NCBI GenBank assembly: GCA_016927735.1
Contig: JAFGMC010000006.1
Span: forward strand, 1-43,951
Source of the DNA: Alphaproteobacteria bacterium
GTDB taxonomy: Bacteria > Pseudomonadota > Alphaproteobacteria > Rs-D84
Length of the DNA stretch: 43,951 nucleotides
Direction of reading: 5' to 3'
The notes beneath the pieces were generated by a model that did no database searches, had not been told where the DNA came from, and saw nothing but the letters and a program-made list of their open reading frames with translations. Shown here one piece after another: positions 1 through 6,816 of the stretch; position 1 is the stretch's first letter; each line of letters begins with the position of its first letter. The position numbers and the translations under genes were made by a program.

Positions 1-4
1 AAAG

Positions 5-29
5 AAAAAGACCGTTCATACAAACGGTC
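5..29 (-). terminator. intrinsic terminator downstream of the ABC-F gene
   Basis: A 7-bp perfect stem (GACCGTT/AACGGTC, 10-29) is followed on the minus strand by a T-rich run. It lies about 170 nt beyond the stop codon of the ABC-F gene. I see no convincing gene in 30-200. A minus-strand reading frame opening at 113 stays open to the window edge but has no ribosome-binding site. Confidence 0.7.
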
Positions 30-200
30 AGATTTCTGGTGGAGGTTTATAGTATTCAAAACAGGAACAACAATTTTAATTCGACTTTGTGCTGCGATTA
101 ATTGCGCAAACATCGATTATTTGCAATTAAAGTCAATGTATTGCCATATTACTAAAACTTCGCACATAAGCCCAAAAATACAAACTATTATTCAAAAGTT

Positions 201-1598
201 TTAATATATTTCCACTACTCTGTTTATTTTAATATTCTTTATAAACATATCATCATGGGAAACCAAAAGAATCGCACCACCATATTGATTCAATGCGTCT
301 TCCAGTATTCCTATGCTCTTTATATCCAGATTATTGGTAGGTTCGTCCAGAATTAGTAAATCAGGTTGTTTTGCACTACCAAGTACTGCTGCTAATGTTG
401 CCTTTAATAATTCTCCACCAGATAACACAGAAACCTTCTTCTTTGATAATTCACCACGGAATCCAAAATTTGCAGCAATTGCATGCGCGTCGTGTTTTAA
501 TATACCTGCATGTTCCATAATATTTTCAACAACGGTTTCATCTGAGTTAAGCAGAGATAAATTTTGATCAAGATAGGCAACCTGACCAAATATCTTAATA
601 ATTCCGGATTGTGGTTTTAATTGTCCCAGAATCAGTTTCAGCAATGTTGTTTTACCACTGCCATTATTTCCAACTATTCGGATTCTTTCACAACCAGACA
701 TTCGAAAATCAAAACCTTTGAATATTTCTTTATTATACCCAAAAGACATATTTTCAATCTTTATTAAATCTTTGCGTGGAAAAGGTTTTTCTGGGACCGG
801 TATTTTAATTTTATCATCGCGTAATTGTTCAGACAGATTCTGACGTTCTTCTAATTTTTCATCCAGCTTTTTTTGAATAAATCGCATTTTCTTTGATGCT
901 ACACCTTCTATTTTATCCGCAGGATGATTTCCACCATGTTTAAACTTATGACCTGTTGCAATTCCTTTTTGCTTACTGGTGTTCAGTCTATTCATGGATG
1001 ATTGACTTGTATCGGCGGCTATTTGTTTTGTAGTATTTAATCTTGAAATTCTGTTTTCTATATTTGATGTGTCTGATTGCAACTTTGAGTGTTCTGCTTC
1101 TTTTTGTGAAACATAGAAATCATAGTTACCACCAAATGCACGGATTTTACCATGCGACATTTCAAGTATAAAATCCATTTTATTTAATAATTCCCGGTCG
1201 TGTGAAATAACAACCGCACCACCATACCAATTACGCAGGTTTGCAAAAAACTCTGCCCTGGCACCATAATCCAGATTATTTGTTGGTTCATCTAACAACA
1301 AAATATCCGCATTCGATGCAAATGCCTTAGACAGTTCTTTTTGTTGTCTTTCACCACCGCTTTTTGCATCTGGTGCGCTTATTTGTGGTAACAGATAAAC
1401 CGATGCATTACGAACCACACGACCAGAATTTGGTTCCAATTCGCCTGATATAATTTTTAATAAAGTTGTTTTTCCACAACCGTTATCACCAATCAATGCC
1501 ACTTTGTGATTATCATCAAAAACGACAGACAAGTCCGAAAATAAATCTTCGAACGATTGATAGGAAAACGATATATTTAATAAAGATATGGATTGCAT
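201..1598 (-). CDS. ABC-F ATPase, short antibiotic-resistance (Vga/Msr/Lsa-like) type
   Basis: The 465-residue protein has two ABC domains and no membrane segment. ABC1 has Walker [10 protein letters not shown] at about 37-45, signature SGGE at 80-83 and Walker B with DEPTNNLD at about 99-110. ABC2 has Walker [10 protein letters not shown] at about 310-318, LSGGE at 392-396 and DEPTNNLD at about 418-425. A basic, coiled linker (about 165-275) joins them. ABC-F proteins bind the ribosomal E site and either rescue stalled ribosomes or displace antibiotics. Only about 40 residues separate Walker A from the signature in ABC1. That means the arm insertion of housekeeping EttA/Uup proteins is absent, as in Vga and Msr resistance factors. 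The promoter and leader ORF upstream support inducible control. Drug resistance is inference; a housekeeping translation factor cannot be excluded. Confidence 0.88.
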   Translation of the reverse strand: MQSISLLNISFSYQSFEDLFSDLSVVFDDNHKVALIGDNGCGKTTLLKIISGELEPNSGRVVRNASVYLLPQISAPDAKSGGERQQKELSKAFASNADILLLDEPTNNLDYGARAEFFANLRNWYGGAVVISHDRELLNKMDFILEMSHGKIRAFGGNYDFYVSQKEAEHSKLQSDTSNIENRISRLNTTKQIAADTSQSSMNRLNTSKQKGIATGHKFKHGGNHPADKIEGVASKKMRFIQKKLDEKLEERQNLSEQLRDDKIKIPVPEKPFPRKDLIKIENMSFGYNKEIFKGFDFRMSGCERIRIVGNNGSGKTTLLKLILGQLKPQSGIIKIFGQVAYLDQNLSLLNSDETVVENIMEHAGILKHDAHAIAANFGFRGELSKKKVSVLSGGELLKATLAAVLGSAKQPDLLILDEPTNNLDIKSIGILEDALNQYGGAILLVSHDDMFIKNIKINRVVEIY

Positions 1599-1672
1599 AG
1601 CAAAACCCCGCTGAATGTAATTTAGTTAATGCCAACGTTTCACAAAATCGTGATTTTGGCGGTTAAAATAAA

Positions 1673-1687
1673 TTAGATCATGCGCAT
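1673..1687 (-). CDS. putative 4-residue leader peptide (MRMI) of the ABC-F mRNA
   Basis: Within the roughly 118-nt leader of the ABC-F transcript, the minus strand reads ATG CGC ATG ATC TAA. An AGAGG Shine-Dalgarno lies 9 nt upstream (plus positions 1697-1701). Just downstream are a CAAAATC/GATTTTG hairpin (about 1651-1666) and a longer-range GCCAA/TTGGC pairing that can enclose it. Very short leader ORFs that stall under drug are the known control of msr, vga and erm genes. The assignment rests on position, the SD and this family precedent; stalling itself is inference. Confidence 0.5.
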   Translation of the reverse strand: MRMI

Positions 1688-1722
1688 TGGTTTTTGCCTC
1701 TTTTTTATGAATTTACCAGATA

Positions 1723-1751
1723 ATTATATGATACAAACATCCAATTTTCAA
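1723..1751 (-). promoter_or_regulatory. promoter of the ABC-F gene
   Basis: On the minus strand, TTGAAA (1746-1751) and TATAAT (1723-1728) are separated by 17 bp, so transcription should start near 1716. It is divergent from the aspS2 promoter about 80 bp away. Confidence 0.75.
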
Positions 1752-1826
1752 GCTTTTTATATAATTTGAATTCAGCTCAATTAAAGCACAAATACAAACA
1801 ATACAAAGGGTTAGAATTAATAATAC

Positions 1827-1854
1827 TTGAAATTTAAATTTTATAAATTATAAT
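1827..1854 (+). promoter_or_regulatory. promoter of the T-box-aspS2 transcript
   Basis: TTGAAA (1827-1832), a 16-bp spacer and TATAAT (1849-1854) place the start near 1861. This coincides with the beginning of the structured T-box leader. Confidence 0.75.
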
Positions 1855-1860
1855 CAAAAG

Positions 1861-2122
1861 ATAAAGCCAATGAGCCGCTAACAACGGTTAGGCGAAAGAA
1901 GAACGGTGGCAAAGCAATTTGCACTTATTAGAACTTTCCGGGTATGCCCGTTATAGCAAAAAGTCTCTTTAACGGACGGCGAGCCAGCGAGAGATGAAAA
2001 GGCACATTACGGTGACGTATGTGCAAAACAAGGTGGCACCGCGCCACGCATTAAATTCAGATATGCGTTGCGTCCTTGTGTTCTTGCTGCATCTATATGC
2101 ATACAACACAAAGGAGCGCAAA
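1861..2122 (+). promoter_or_regulatory. T-box riboswitch, apparently controlling translation of aspS2
   Basis: The diagnostic T-box motif AAGGTGGCACCGCG is at 2030-2043, and the downstream CGTCC typical of the family follows at 2071-2075. A conserved-type CCGTTA at 1947-1952 can pair with TAACGG at 1970-1975 (stem IIA/B pseudoknot). Stem III is GCACAT/ATGTGC (2002-2024). In the tRNA-bound state CAAGG (2029-2033) pairs with CCTTG (2074-2078). In the alternative state TTGTGTT (2076-2082) pairs with AACACAA (2105-2111), and CC with GG (2113-2114), around an inner TGCAT/ATGCA stem. That hides the SD AAAGGAG, and no U-run follows, so the switch looks translational. The UGGC bulge matches the G73 discriminator of tRNA-Asn and tRNA-Asp. 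AAC (Asn) triplets occur in the stem I region (for example 1932-1934) but no GAC does; the exact specifier is unresolved. Confidence 0.9.
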
Positions 2123-3436
2123 ATGAAAAAAGTAAGAACGCATATCGCCAAAATCCAATCAGGCGAAAAAATAACAATTGCTGGACACGTTCAAACAATT
2201 CGTGTGCAGTCATCTGTCGCATTTATAATCATTCGTGATATAACAGGAACAATTCAATGTGTTATTGAAAAAATACATCCACAATTTGAAATTGCTAAAA
2301 CAATTTCTGTGGAATCTGTTCTTGAAATCACTGGTGTTGCAATGGAAACACCCAGTGTTAAAAGCGGCATTGAGATACATATCGAAACAATTACCGTTTT
2401 GTCTGCAGCCGAACAATTACCGATACAAATTACCGGTAAAGGATCAGAAACTGTTTCCAGTGAGGTGGCTCAAGATTGGCGATTTTTAACTCTGCGTCGT
2501 GAACGCGATGCAACAATAATGAAGACCTTATCTGCGATAACAACCGGATACCGTGAGGCTTTATTGCCAATAGGATTTACTGAAATCTTTACACCAAAAC
2601 TGATGGGAACGCCTTCGGAATCACATGCCGAATTGTTCAAAATTGAATATTTTGGTGGCACGGCTTATCTGGCGCAATCTGCCCAACTTTATAAACAAAT
2701 GGCAATTGCATCGGGGCTGGAACGTGTATTTGAAGTATCTCCTACATTCAGGGCAGATCCTTCATTTACAACAAGGCATGCGACGGAATTCATAACGCTT
2801 GAATGCGAAATGGGATACATTGAATCATTTGATGAAGTTATGGAAACCCTTGAACGTGCGATTGCTTATATGCTTACTGCAGCACGCAAGGCATGTGGAG
2901 CAGAAATCAAAAAACATTTCGGTGTGGAAGGGTTTCAGCTTAAACGTTCAATTCCACGTATCACAATGTATCAGGCAAAAAAGATTTTGGCTGGTATCGG
3001 TGTAACATCGGACAAGGAAGATTTATCACCAGCCGAAGAACGTGCTATATGTGAATACGTTGAAAAAGAAATGGGCAGTGAATTCGTATACATTACAGAA
3101 TATCCCTGGGAATCGCGACCTTTCTATCATAAGAAAGGTATCAGCAGCGAAACTGGAAAACCCATTTCCATCAGTGCCGACTTACTTTACAAAGGTATTG
3201 AACTAACCACTTTGGCACAACGTGAAGAGCAGTATGAAACCTTATGTGCACAGCGCGCCGAAAAGGGACTCAAACAAGAAGGCCTGCAGTGGTATCTGGA
3301 TTGTTTTCGTTTCGGTATGCCACCGCATGGTGGATGGGGTATGGGATCAGAACGATTTGTAAAACAGTTGTTGGGTCTATCATCCCTGCGCGAGGCACAG
3401 TTCCTATTCCGTGGACCAACGCGATTAATGCCATAA
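2123..3436 (+). CDS. aspS2: archaeal-type aspartate--tRNA(Asp/Asn) ligase
   Basis: This 437-residue class IIb aminoacyl-tRNA synthetase charges tRNA with aspartate, probably including tRNA-Asn as a non-discriminating enzyme. An N-terminal OB anticodon-binding domain (about 1-100) is followed by the catalytic core. Motif 2 (FRADPSFTTRHATEF, about 209-223) and motif 3 (GWGMGSER, about 404-411) are clear. The length and the QLYKQM and PWESRPFY segments match archaeal/clostridial AspS2 rather than bacterial AspS of about 590 residues, which carries a GAD insert. The start is the ATG after AAAGGAG; the longer open frame runs through the riboswitch. In Clostridium, aspS2 works with GatCAB for tRNA-dependent Asn synthesis and is T-box regulated; gatCAB is not adjacent here. 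AsnRS-like activity is the main alternative. Confidence 0.85.
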   Translation: MKKVRTHIAKIQSGEKITIAGHVQTIRVQSSVAFIIIRDITGTIQCVIEKIHPQFEIAKTISVESVLEITGVAMETPSVKSGIEIHIETITVLSAAEQLPIQITGKGSETVSSEVAQDWRFLTLRRERDATIMKTLSAITTGYREALLPIGFTEIFTPKLMGTPSESHAELFKIEYFGGTAYLAQSAQLYKQMAIASGLERVFEVSPTFRADPSFTTRHATEFITLECEMGYIESFDEVMETLERAIAYMLTAARKACGAEIKKHFGVEGFQLKRSIPRITMYQAKKILAGIGVTSDKEDLSPAEERAICEYVEKEMGSEFVYITEYPWESRPFYHKKGISSETGKPISISADLLYKGIELTTLAQREEQYETLCAQRAEKGLKQEGLQWYLDCFRFGMPPHGGWGMGSERFVKQLLGLSSLREAQFLFRGPTRLMP

Positions 3437-3463
3437 AACAACCCCCCATTTGGGGGTTGTTTT
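3437..3463 (+). terminator. intrinsic terminator of aspS2
   Basis: A strong 10-bp stem (AACAACCCCC/GGGGGTTGTT) with TTTT starts directly after the stop codon. Confidence 0.9.
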
Positions 3464-3559
3464 AATAAGTGTGACTATGGCTATTTGGGCGGTGTATAGA
3501 AATAGTGACAATATTCGAATAATTGCTGATTTTGCATATATACCAGAATCACAAATAAC

Positions 3560-3621
3560 AAAAAATCCCGCAGTATTGCGGGATAATTTTATTAAAAAAT
3601 TAAGTAATTTCAATTACTTAA
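3560..3621 (-). terminator. terminator region of tRNA-Lys
   Basis: On the minus strand two hairpins follow the tRNA. The first is a 9-bp AT stem (TTAAGTAAT/ATTACTTAA, 3600-3621). The second is ATCCCGCA/TTGCGGGAT (3565-3583), followed by a T-run. Confidence 0.8.
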
Positions 3622-3626
3622 ATGAT

Positions 3627-3702
3627 TGGTGGAGACAAAGGGATTCGAACCCTTGACCCAATGATTAAAAGTCATTTGCTCTACCAACTGAGCTATGTCT
3701 CC
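3627..3702 (-). tRNA. tRNA-Lys (anticodon TTT)
   Basis: The minus strand folds as a canonical cloverleaf. The acceptor GGAGACA pairs with TGTCTCC, the discriminator is A and the CCA end is encoded. The D-arm is AGCTCAGTTGGTAGAGC, the anticodon loop CTTTTAA and the T-loop TTCGAAT. Confidence 0.97.
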
Positions 3703-3755
3703 GGAATAGAACTGAAGATCCAAGAACGAGTCCTTTTTTCAACAGTTCGGGGGGA

Positions 3756-3784
3756 ATTTTGACAGTTTTCTTAACTGATGTCAA
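3756..3784 (-). promoter_or_regulatory. promoter of tRNA-Lys
   Basis: On the minus strand TTGACA (3779-3784) and CAAAAT (3756-3761) are 17 bp apart. The predicted start is about 46 nt upstream of the tRNA. The region is partly palindromic: a plus-strand TTGACA lies at 3759-3764. Confidence 0.6.
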
Positions 3785-3861
3785 TATTTTTGTTGTTTTT
3801 TTAATAATAAATTTAAAATAAGTCCTAAATCTATAAAGTTTACAATCAAAAAAGCTGCATA

Positions 3862-3890
3862 TTGATTTTTCGCCAAAAAAGCACTATAAT
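3862..3890 (+). promoter_or_regulatory. promoter of the 718-residue gene
   Basis: TTGATT (3862-3867), a 17-bp spacer and TATAAT (3885-3890) predict a start near 3897, giving a leader of about 20 nt. Confidence 0.8.
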
Positions 3891-3915
3891 GAACTGGTGA
3901 GAAAGGTTTTATAAC

Positions 3916-6072
3916 TTGTCATTAAAAATGAATGATTTTTTGTTAGCGTATTATAAGCAGTTGAATTTCAACAGCATGCCTGCTGAAATACGTGCACAAT
4001 ATGACGCATACGCAAAATCTGATGACTTTCGTGGAAATATGGGTCATTGGAAAAAGACTCTGTTAAATCCTGATGGCAGCAGAAAAGATTTACCAGATGC
4101 CACAGATGACACACAATTTGATCAGGGCGAATGGAACAAGTTATTTAATGCATTTCAAACTGCATTTCGTTCTATGGATGCATCAAAAAACAGTTTCAAA
4201 GATAATAAAAAAGCTAATGAATTCTTAGCTGAATATTTTGGTGATGAGAAATTATTTTCTTTATTCAAAGCACCACAAAGCGTAAAAGATTATATTACAA
4301 CTTTTGTTGATGAAATTAATAAAAATAATGATCTTACTATGATTGCTCAAGGGGTTTTTGAAAACAGGTCAGATTATGTAAAATTTCTAGATGATATTAA
4401 ATCTAATAAATATAATTCAGATGCAGCTATACGAGATAAATTAATTAAAGTTGTTGCTACTATTTATAACAATGATAAACACAATGATACTTTAAATCCT
4501 ATTCTTGTTGGTATATATAATGGATTTGATGACACAGGATCTGTTGAAACTGTAAAACTAGAGTATTTCAAAAGAAATTACAATTCAATGCTTCGAATTT
4601 TGTATACAGATACAAAGGTTCGAGAAGTTTTCTCTTCACACGATAATGGTAAAATTTCAAAATCTTTGAACGAAGCACTTGAAAAAACAGATTATACCAA
4701 TAAAGAAAGTAAAGATTATATACCACCAAAACGCATCGATGAATTAACTTTGGGACAACAAGTATCAAATTGGTGGGCTGGTACATATGAAGATTACTTG
4801 GAAAAATATACAACCCTTCGTGGTGATAGATTACATTTTTCCCAAAACGCAAAATTTATTGTCAAAGCTATTGATGGTGCAAAAATAAAACCAACAGATG
4901 GACTGGAAAAAGTTTTATCCGAAGCAGAAAATATAAAAAAGAATTTACTTTATAAATCACCAAAAGCATCCGAGGCTTTTGAATACTTTATCAAGATAAT
5001 GGGGGAATTAAAATCAACAATGCCAAAGGCTTTTGCTGGGGCACTGCATAATGGTTGGCAGATGCGTGCATTGGTTGAAGAAATGATTATATCATCCATA
5101 AAAAATGGGAAAACAGAACAAGCAAAAGTAGCGATGGAAGTTCTATCTATTATTAAATACGGATACACAACAAGTAAGATTATGGACGCAATCGGTAAAG
5201 AAAAGATGACTATATTTTCTGATCCATCTTTGTCTTGGAATAAAACCGAAGGTATAAAGTTTGTCACGACCGCACTGGATAAAAGTTTAAAAACTGCATT
5301 CATGGGTGTTGGTTACGGAATAACAATTGTTGGCAATTCAATAAAACAATCTGGTATTAAATTTAATGGTAAAACTGATCCTAGGAGAATTGGAAAGGCA
5401 CGTAATAATTGGAATATTCAAAACACAAAAGATAAAGCTGAAATAGAATCATTACGTGATAATAATATTTCACAAAAAAATGACACAGAAAACGATTTAG
5501 CACAAAATCGTGCACGTGGAATTAATGAAGCTAACTTGGATAACGCTGTTACAAATTTAAATAATGATATAACTGCCCTAGAAACTTCTATTAATACAGA
5601 TGTGCAATTTTTTGAAACTTGGGTTAATAATCCTGCTAATATTGCAAACCCAGACAAAACTTCGTTAGAAAATTATTTTAATACAGCTGGTACACCATTA
5701 CCAACACTTGCGGACGCTAATTTACAAACAAGATTTAATAATTTTCATACAAATATAAATCAATTAAAAATTAAACAAAAACAATTAAATCGTAAGAAAA
5801 AAAAGCAGCAATATTTTAAAGATGGTACAGATAATATAAATTTCTTAAGTGATCAAATTACAAAACGTGATACTGAATTTAATGAATGGGATGATAAACA
5901 TAAAGATCAATATATGGAATTGATGGCATATTGGGATTTTTTGGAAACTGGCAGTTATGTTAAAAGTTGGGCACTGGGAAGTAAGAAAGCAAAGCAAATT
6001 AAATTTGATAATGCTAAAAACAATACTATGCAATTGTGGCAAGATAATTACACCAAACAATATGCAGCTTGA
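3916..6072 (+). CDS. 718-residue orphan protein of unknown function
   Basis: I do not recognise this protein. It is hydrophilic and rich in Asn, Lys and Asp, with no signal peptide and no obvious membrane segment. One glycine-rich hydrophobic stretch near residues 460-480 (FMGVGYGITIVGNS) stands out. Residues from about 500 to 650 look helical and coiled-coil-prone, ending in a KKKKQQ basic cluster. The TTG start at 3916 is chosen because GAAAGG lies 9 nt upstream; an in-frame ATG at 3928 is the alternative. It has its own promoter and terminator, and a phage tail-fibre gene follows. A large phage structural or injected protein is possible but unproven; a lineage-specific effector is the other option. 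Confidence 0.75.
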   Translation: MSLKMNDFLLAYYKQLNFNSMPAEIRAQYDAYAKSDDFRGNMGHWKKTLLNPDGSRKDLPDATDDTQFDQGEWNKLFNAFQTAFRSMDASKNSFKDNKKANEFLAEYFGDEKLFSLFKAPQSVKDYITTFVDEINKNNDLTMIAQGVFENRSDYVKFLDDIKSNKYNSDAAIRDKLIKVVATIYNNDKHNDTLNPILVGIYNGFDDTGSVETVKLEYFKRNYNSMLRILYTDTKVREVFSSHDNGKISKSLNEALEKTDYTNKESKDYIPPKRIDELTLGQQVSNWWAGTYEDYLEKYTTLRGDRLHFSQNAKFIVKAIDGAKIKPTDGLEKVLSEAENIKKNLLYKSPKASEAFEYFIKIMGELKSTMPKAFAGALHNGWQMRALVEEMIISSIKNGKTEQAKVAMEVLSIIKYGYTTSKIMDAIGKEKMTIFSDPSLSWNKTEGIKFVTTALDKSLKTAFMGVGYGITIVGNSIKQSGIKFNGKTDPRRIGKARNNWNIQNTKDKAEIESLRDNNISQKNDTENDLAQNRARGINEANLDNAVTNLNNDITALETSINTDVQFFETWVNNPANIANPDKTSLENYFNTAGTPLPTLADANLQTRFNNFHTNINQLKIKQKQLNRKKKKQQYFKDGTDNINFLSDQITKRDTEFNEWDDKHKDQYMELMAYWDFLETGSYVKSWALGSKKAKQIKFDNAKNNTMQLWQDNYTKQYAA

Positions 6073-6097
6073 TTTTTTGATAAAATTATGCTAAAAT
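6069..6097 (+). promoter_or_regulatory. promoter with extended -10 upstream of the tail-fibre gene
   Basis: TTGATT (6069-6074), a 17-bp spacer with TG at 6089-6090, and TAAAAT (6092-6097). The predicted start, about 6104, falls just before the terminator hairpin at 6112. Any transcript reaching the tail-fibre gene from here would have to read through it. Confidence 0.55.
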
Positions 6098-6111
6098 ACG
6101 TGCATTAAAGA

Positions 6112-6134
6112 GTCGCCGTTTGGCGGCTTTTTTT
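6112..6134 (+). terminator. intrinsic terminator between the 718-residue gene and the tail-fibre gene
   Basis: A 6-bp stem (GTCGCC/GGCGGC with one GT pair), a GTTT loop and a T7 tract. Confidence 0.85.
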
Positions 6135-6173
6135 ATGCATAAAATATTCAAAAAATAATTAAAAGGAATAAAT

Positions 6174-6758
6174 ATGACACGAGTCTTACAAATTCGACGC
6201 GGTACAACCGAACAAAATAATGACTTTACCGGATTAACTGGTGAACTATCTTTTGACACAGAAGAAAAGAACCTGCGGGTACACGATGGCGAAACTCTGG
6301 GTGGTTTCAAACTGGCGCGCGCCGACCAATTAAATATTATTGGTGAAACTGGCGAAATATCAAATTTTGATATCAACACTGTTCCAGCCAGTTTTTGGGA
6401 AAATCTGATTTCTATATATACGACACCGGCAATACAAATTACAGAAAGCAACCCTTCAACAATCGCAAATGTCAGCTATTTGGAATATATTTTTGGTATT
6501 TCTGTGTCTGCAGAATTCGCACGCGCTATCTTGGTCTGTCAAACACCAGAGGCCGGATATTCAATCGGTGACACCGTCGCAGCGTTTGGTATTGGTTCGC
6601 GCGCCAATCCATTACCATATACTTTTTTGGATGAATCCGGTCTGCATACAAGATTATTTGTTGCATCTGAAAGCTTCTGGGTAAGTCATAAAACAAGCGG
6701 AACACAAACAAAAATCACCAACAGTAATTGGAAAATAAAATTCACAGTTTGGTATTGA
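6174..6758 (+). CDS. phage tail-fibre-like protein with Mtd-type N-terminal domain
   Basis: The 194-residue protein begins with a block (about 5-50) containing IRRGTTEQNNDFTGLTGE, then FDTEEKNLRVHDGET and GGFKLAR. This is the N-terminal pattern of the major tropism determinant of Bordetella phage BPP-1 and related tail fibres. The remaining ~140 residues are beta-rich and unrecognised. They lack the C-type-lectin end that carries variable residues in Mtd (381 residues), so the receptor-binding part is different or missing. The start follows AAGGA. No phage gene is adjacent apart from the uncharacterised 718-residue gene, but portal and scaffold genes lie 20 kb away. It may be a relic or a domesticated surface protein. 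Confidence 0.72.
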   Translation: MTRVLQIRRGTTEQNNDFTGLTGELSFDTEEKNLRVHDGETLGGFKLARADQLNIIGETGEISNFDINTVPASFWENLISIYTTPAIQITESNPSTIANVSYLEYIFGISVSAEFARAILVCQTPEAGYSIGDTVAAFGIGSRANPLPYTFLDESGLHTRLFVASESFWVSHKTSGTQTKITNSNWKIKFTVWY

Positions 6759-6783
6759 ATATAATAAAAAGATTTGTTATGCT
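6755..6783 (+). promoter_or_regulatory. ackA promoter
   Basis: TTGAAT (6755-6760), a 17-bp spacer and TATGCT (6778-6783). It overlaps the stop codon of the preceding gene. Confidence 0.7.
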
Positions 6784-6816
6784 CTGCCTGTTTTGAATTA
6801 ATAAAAAGGATAATGA

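Noticed and set aside
1-113. Minus-strand open frame starting at 113 and running off the window
   Set aside because: It has no SD, opens right after a stop, and contains a textbook terminator hairpin at 10-29. The terminator reading is better.
1994-2122. 43-residue N-terminal extension of the aspS2 frame
   Set aside because: It covers the T-box riboswitch. The ATG at 2123 has a clear SD and fits the family N-terminus.
6174-6758. Diversity-generating retroelement target suggested by the Mtd-like N-terminus
   Set aside because: No template repeat, reverse transcriptase or lectin-type variable region is visible in the window.
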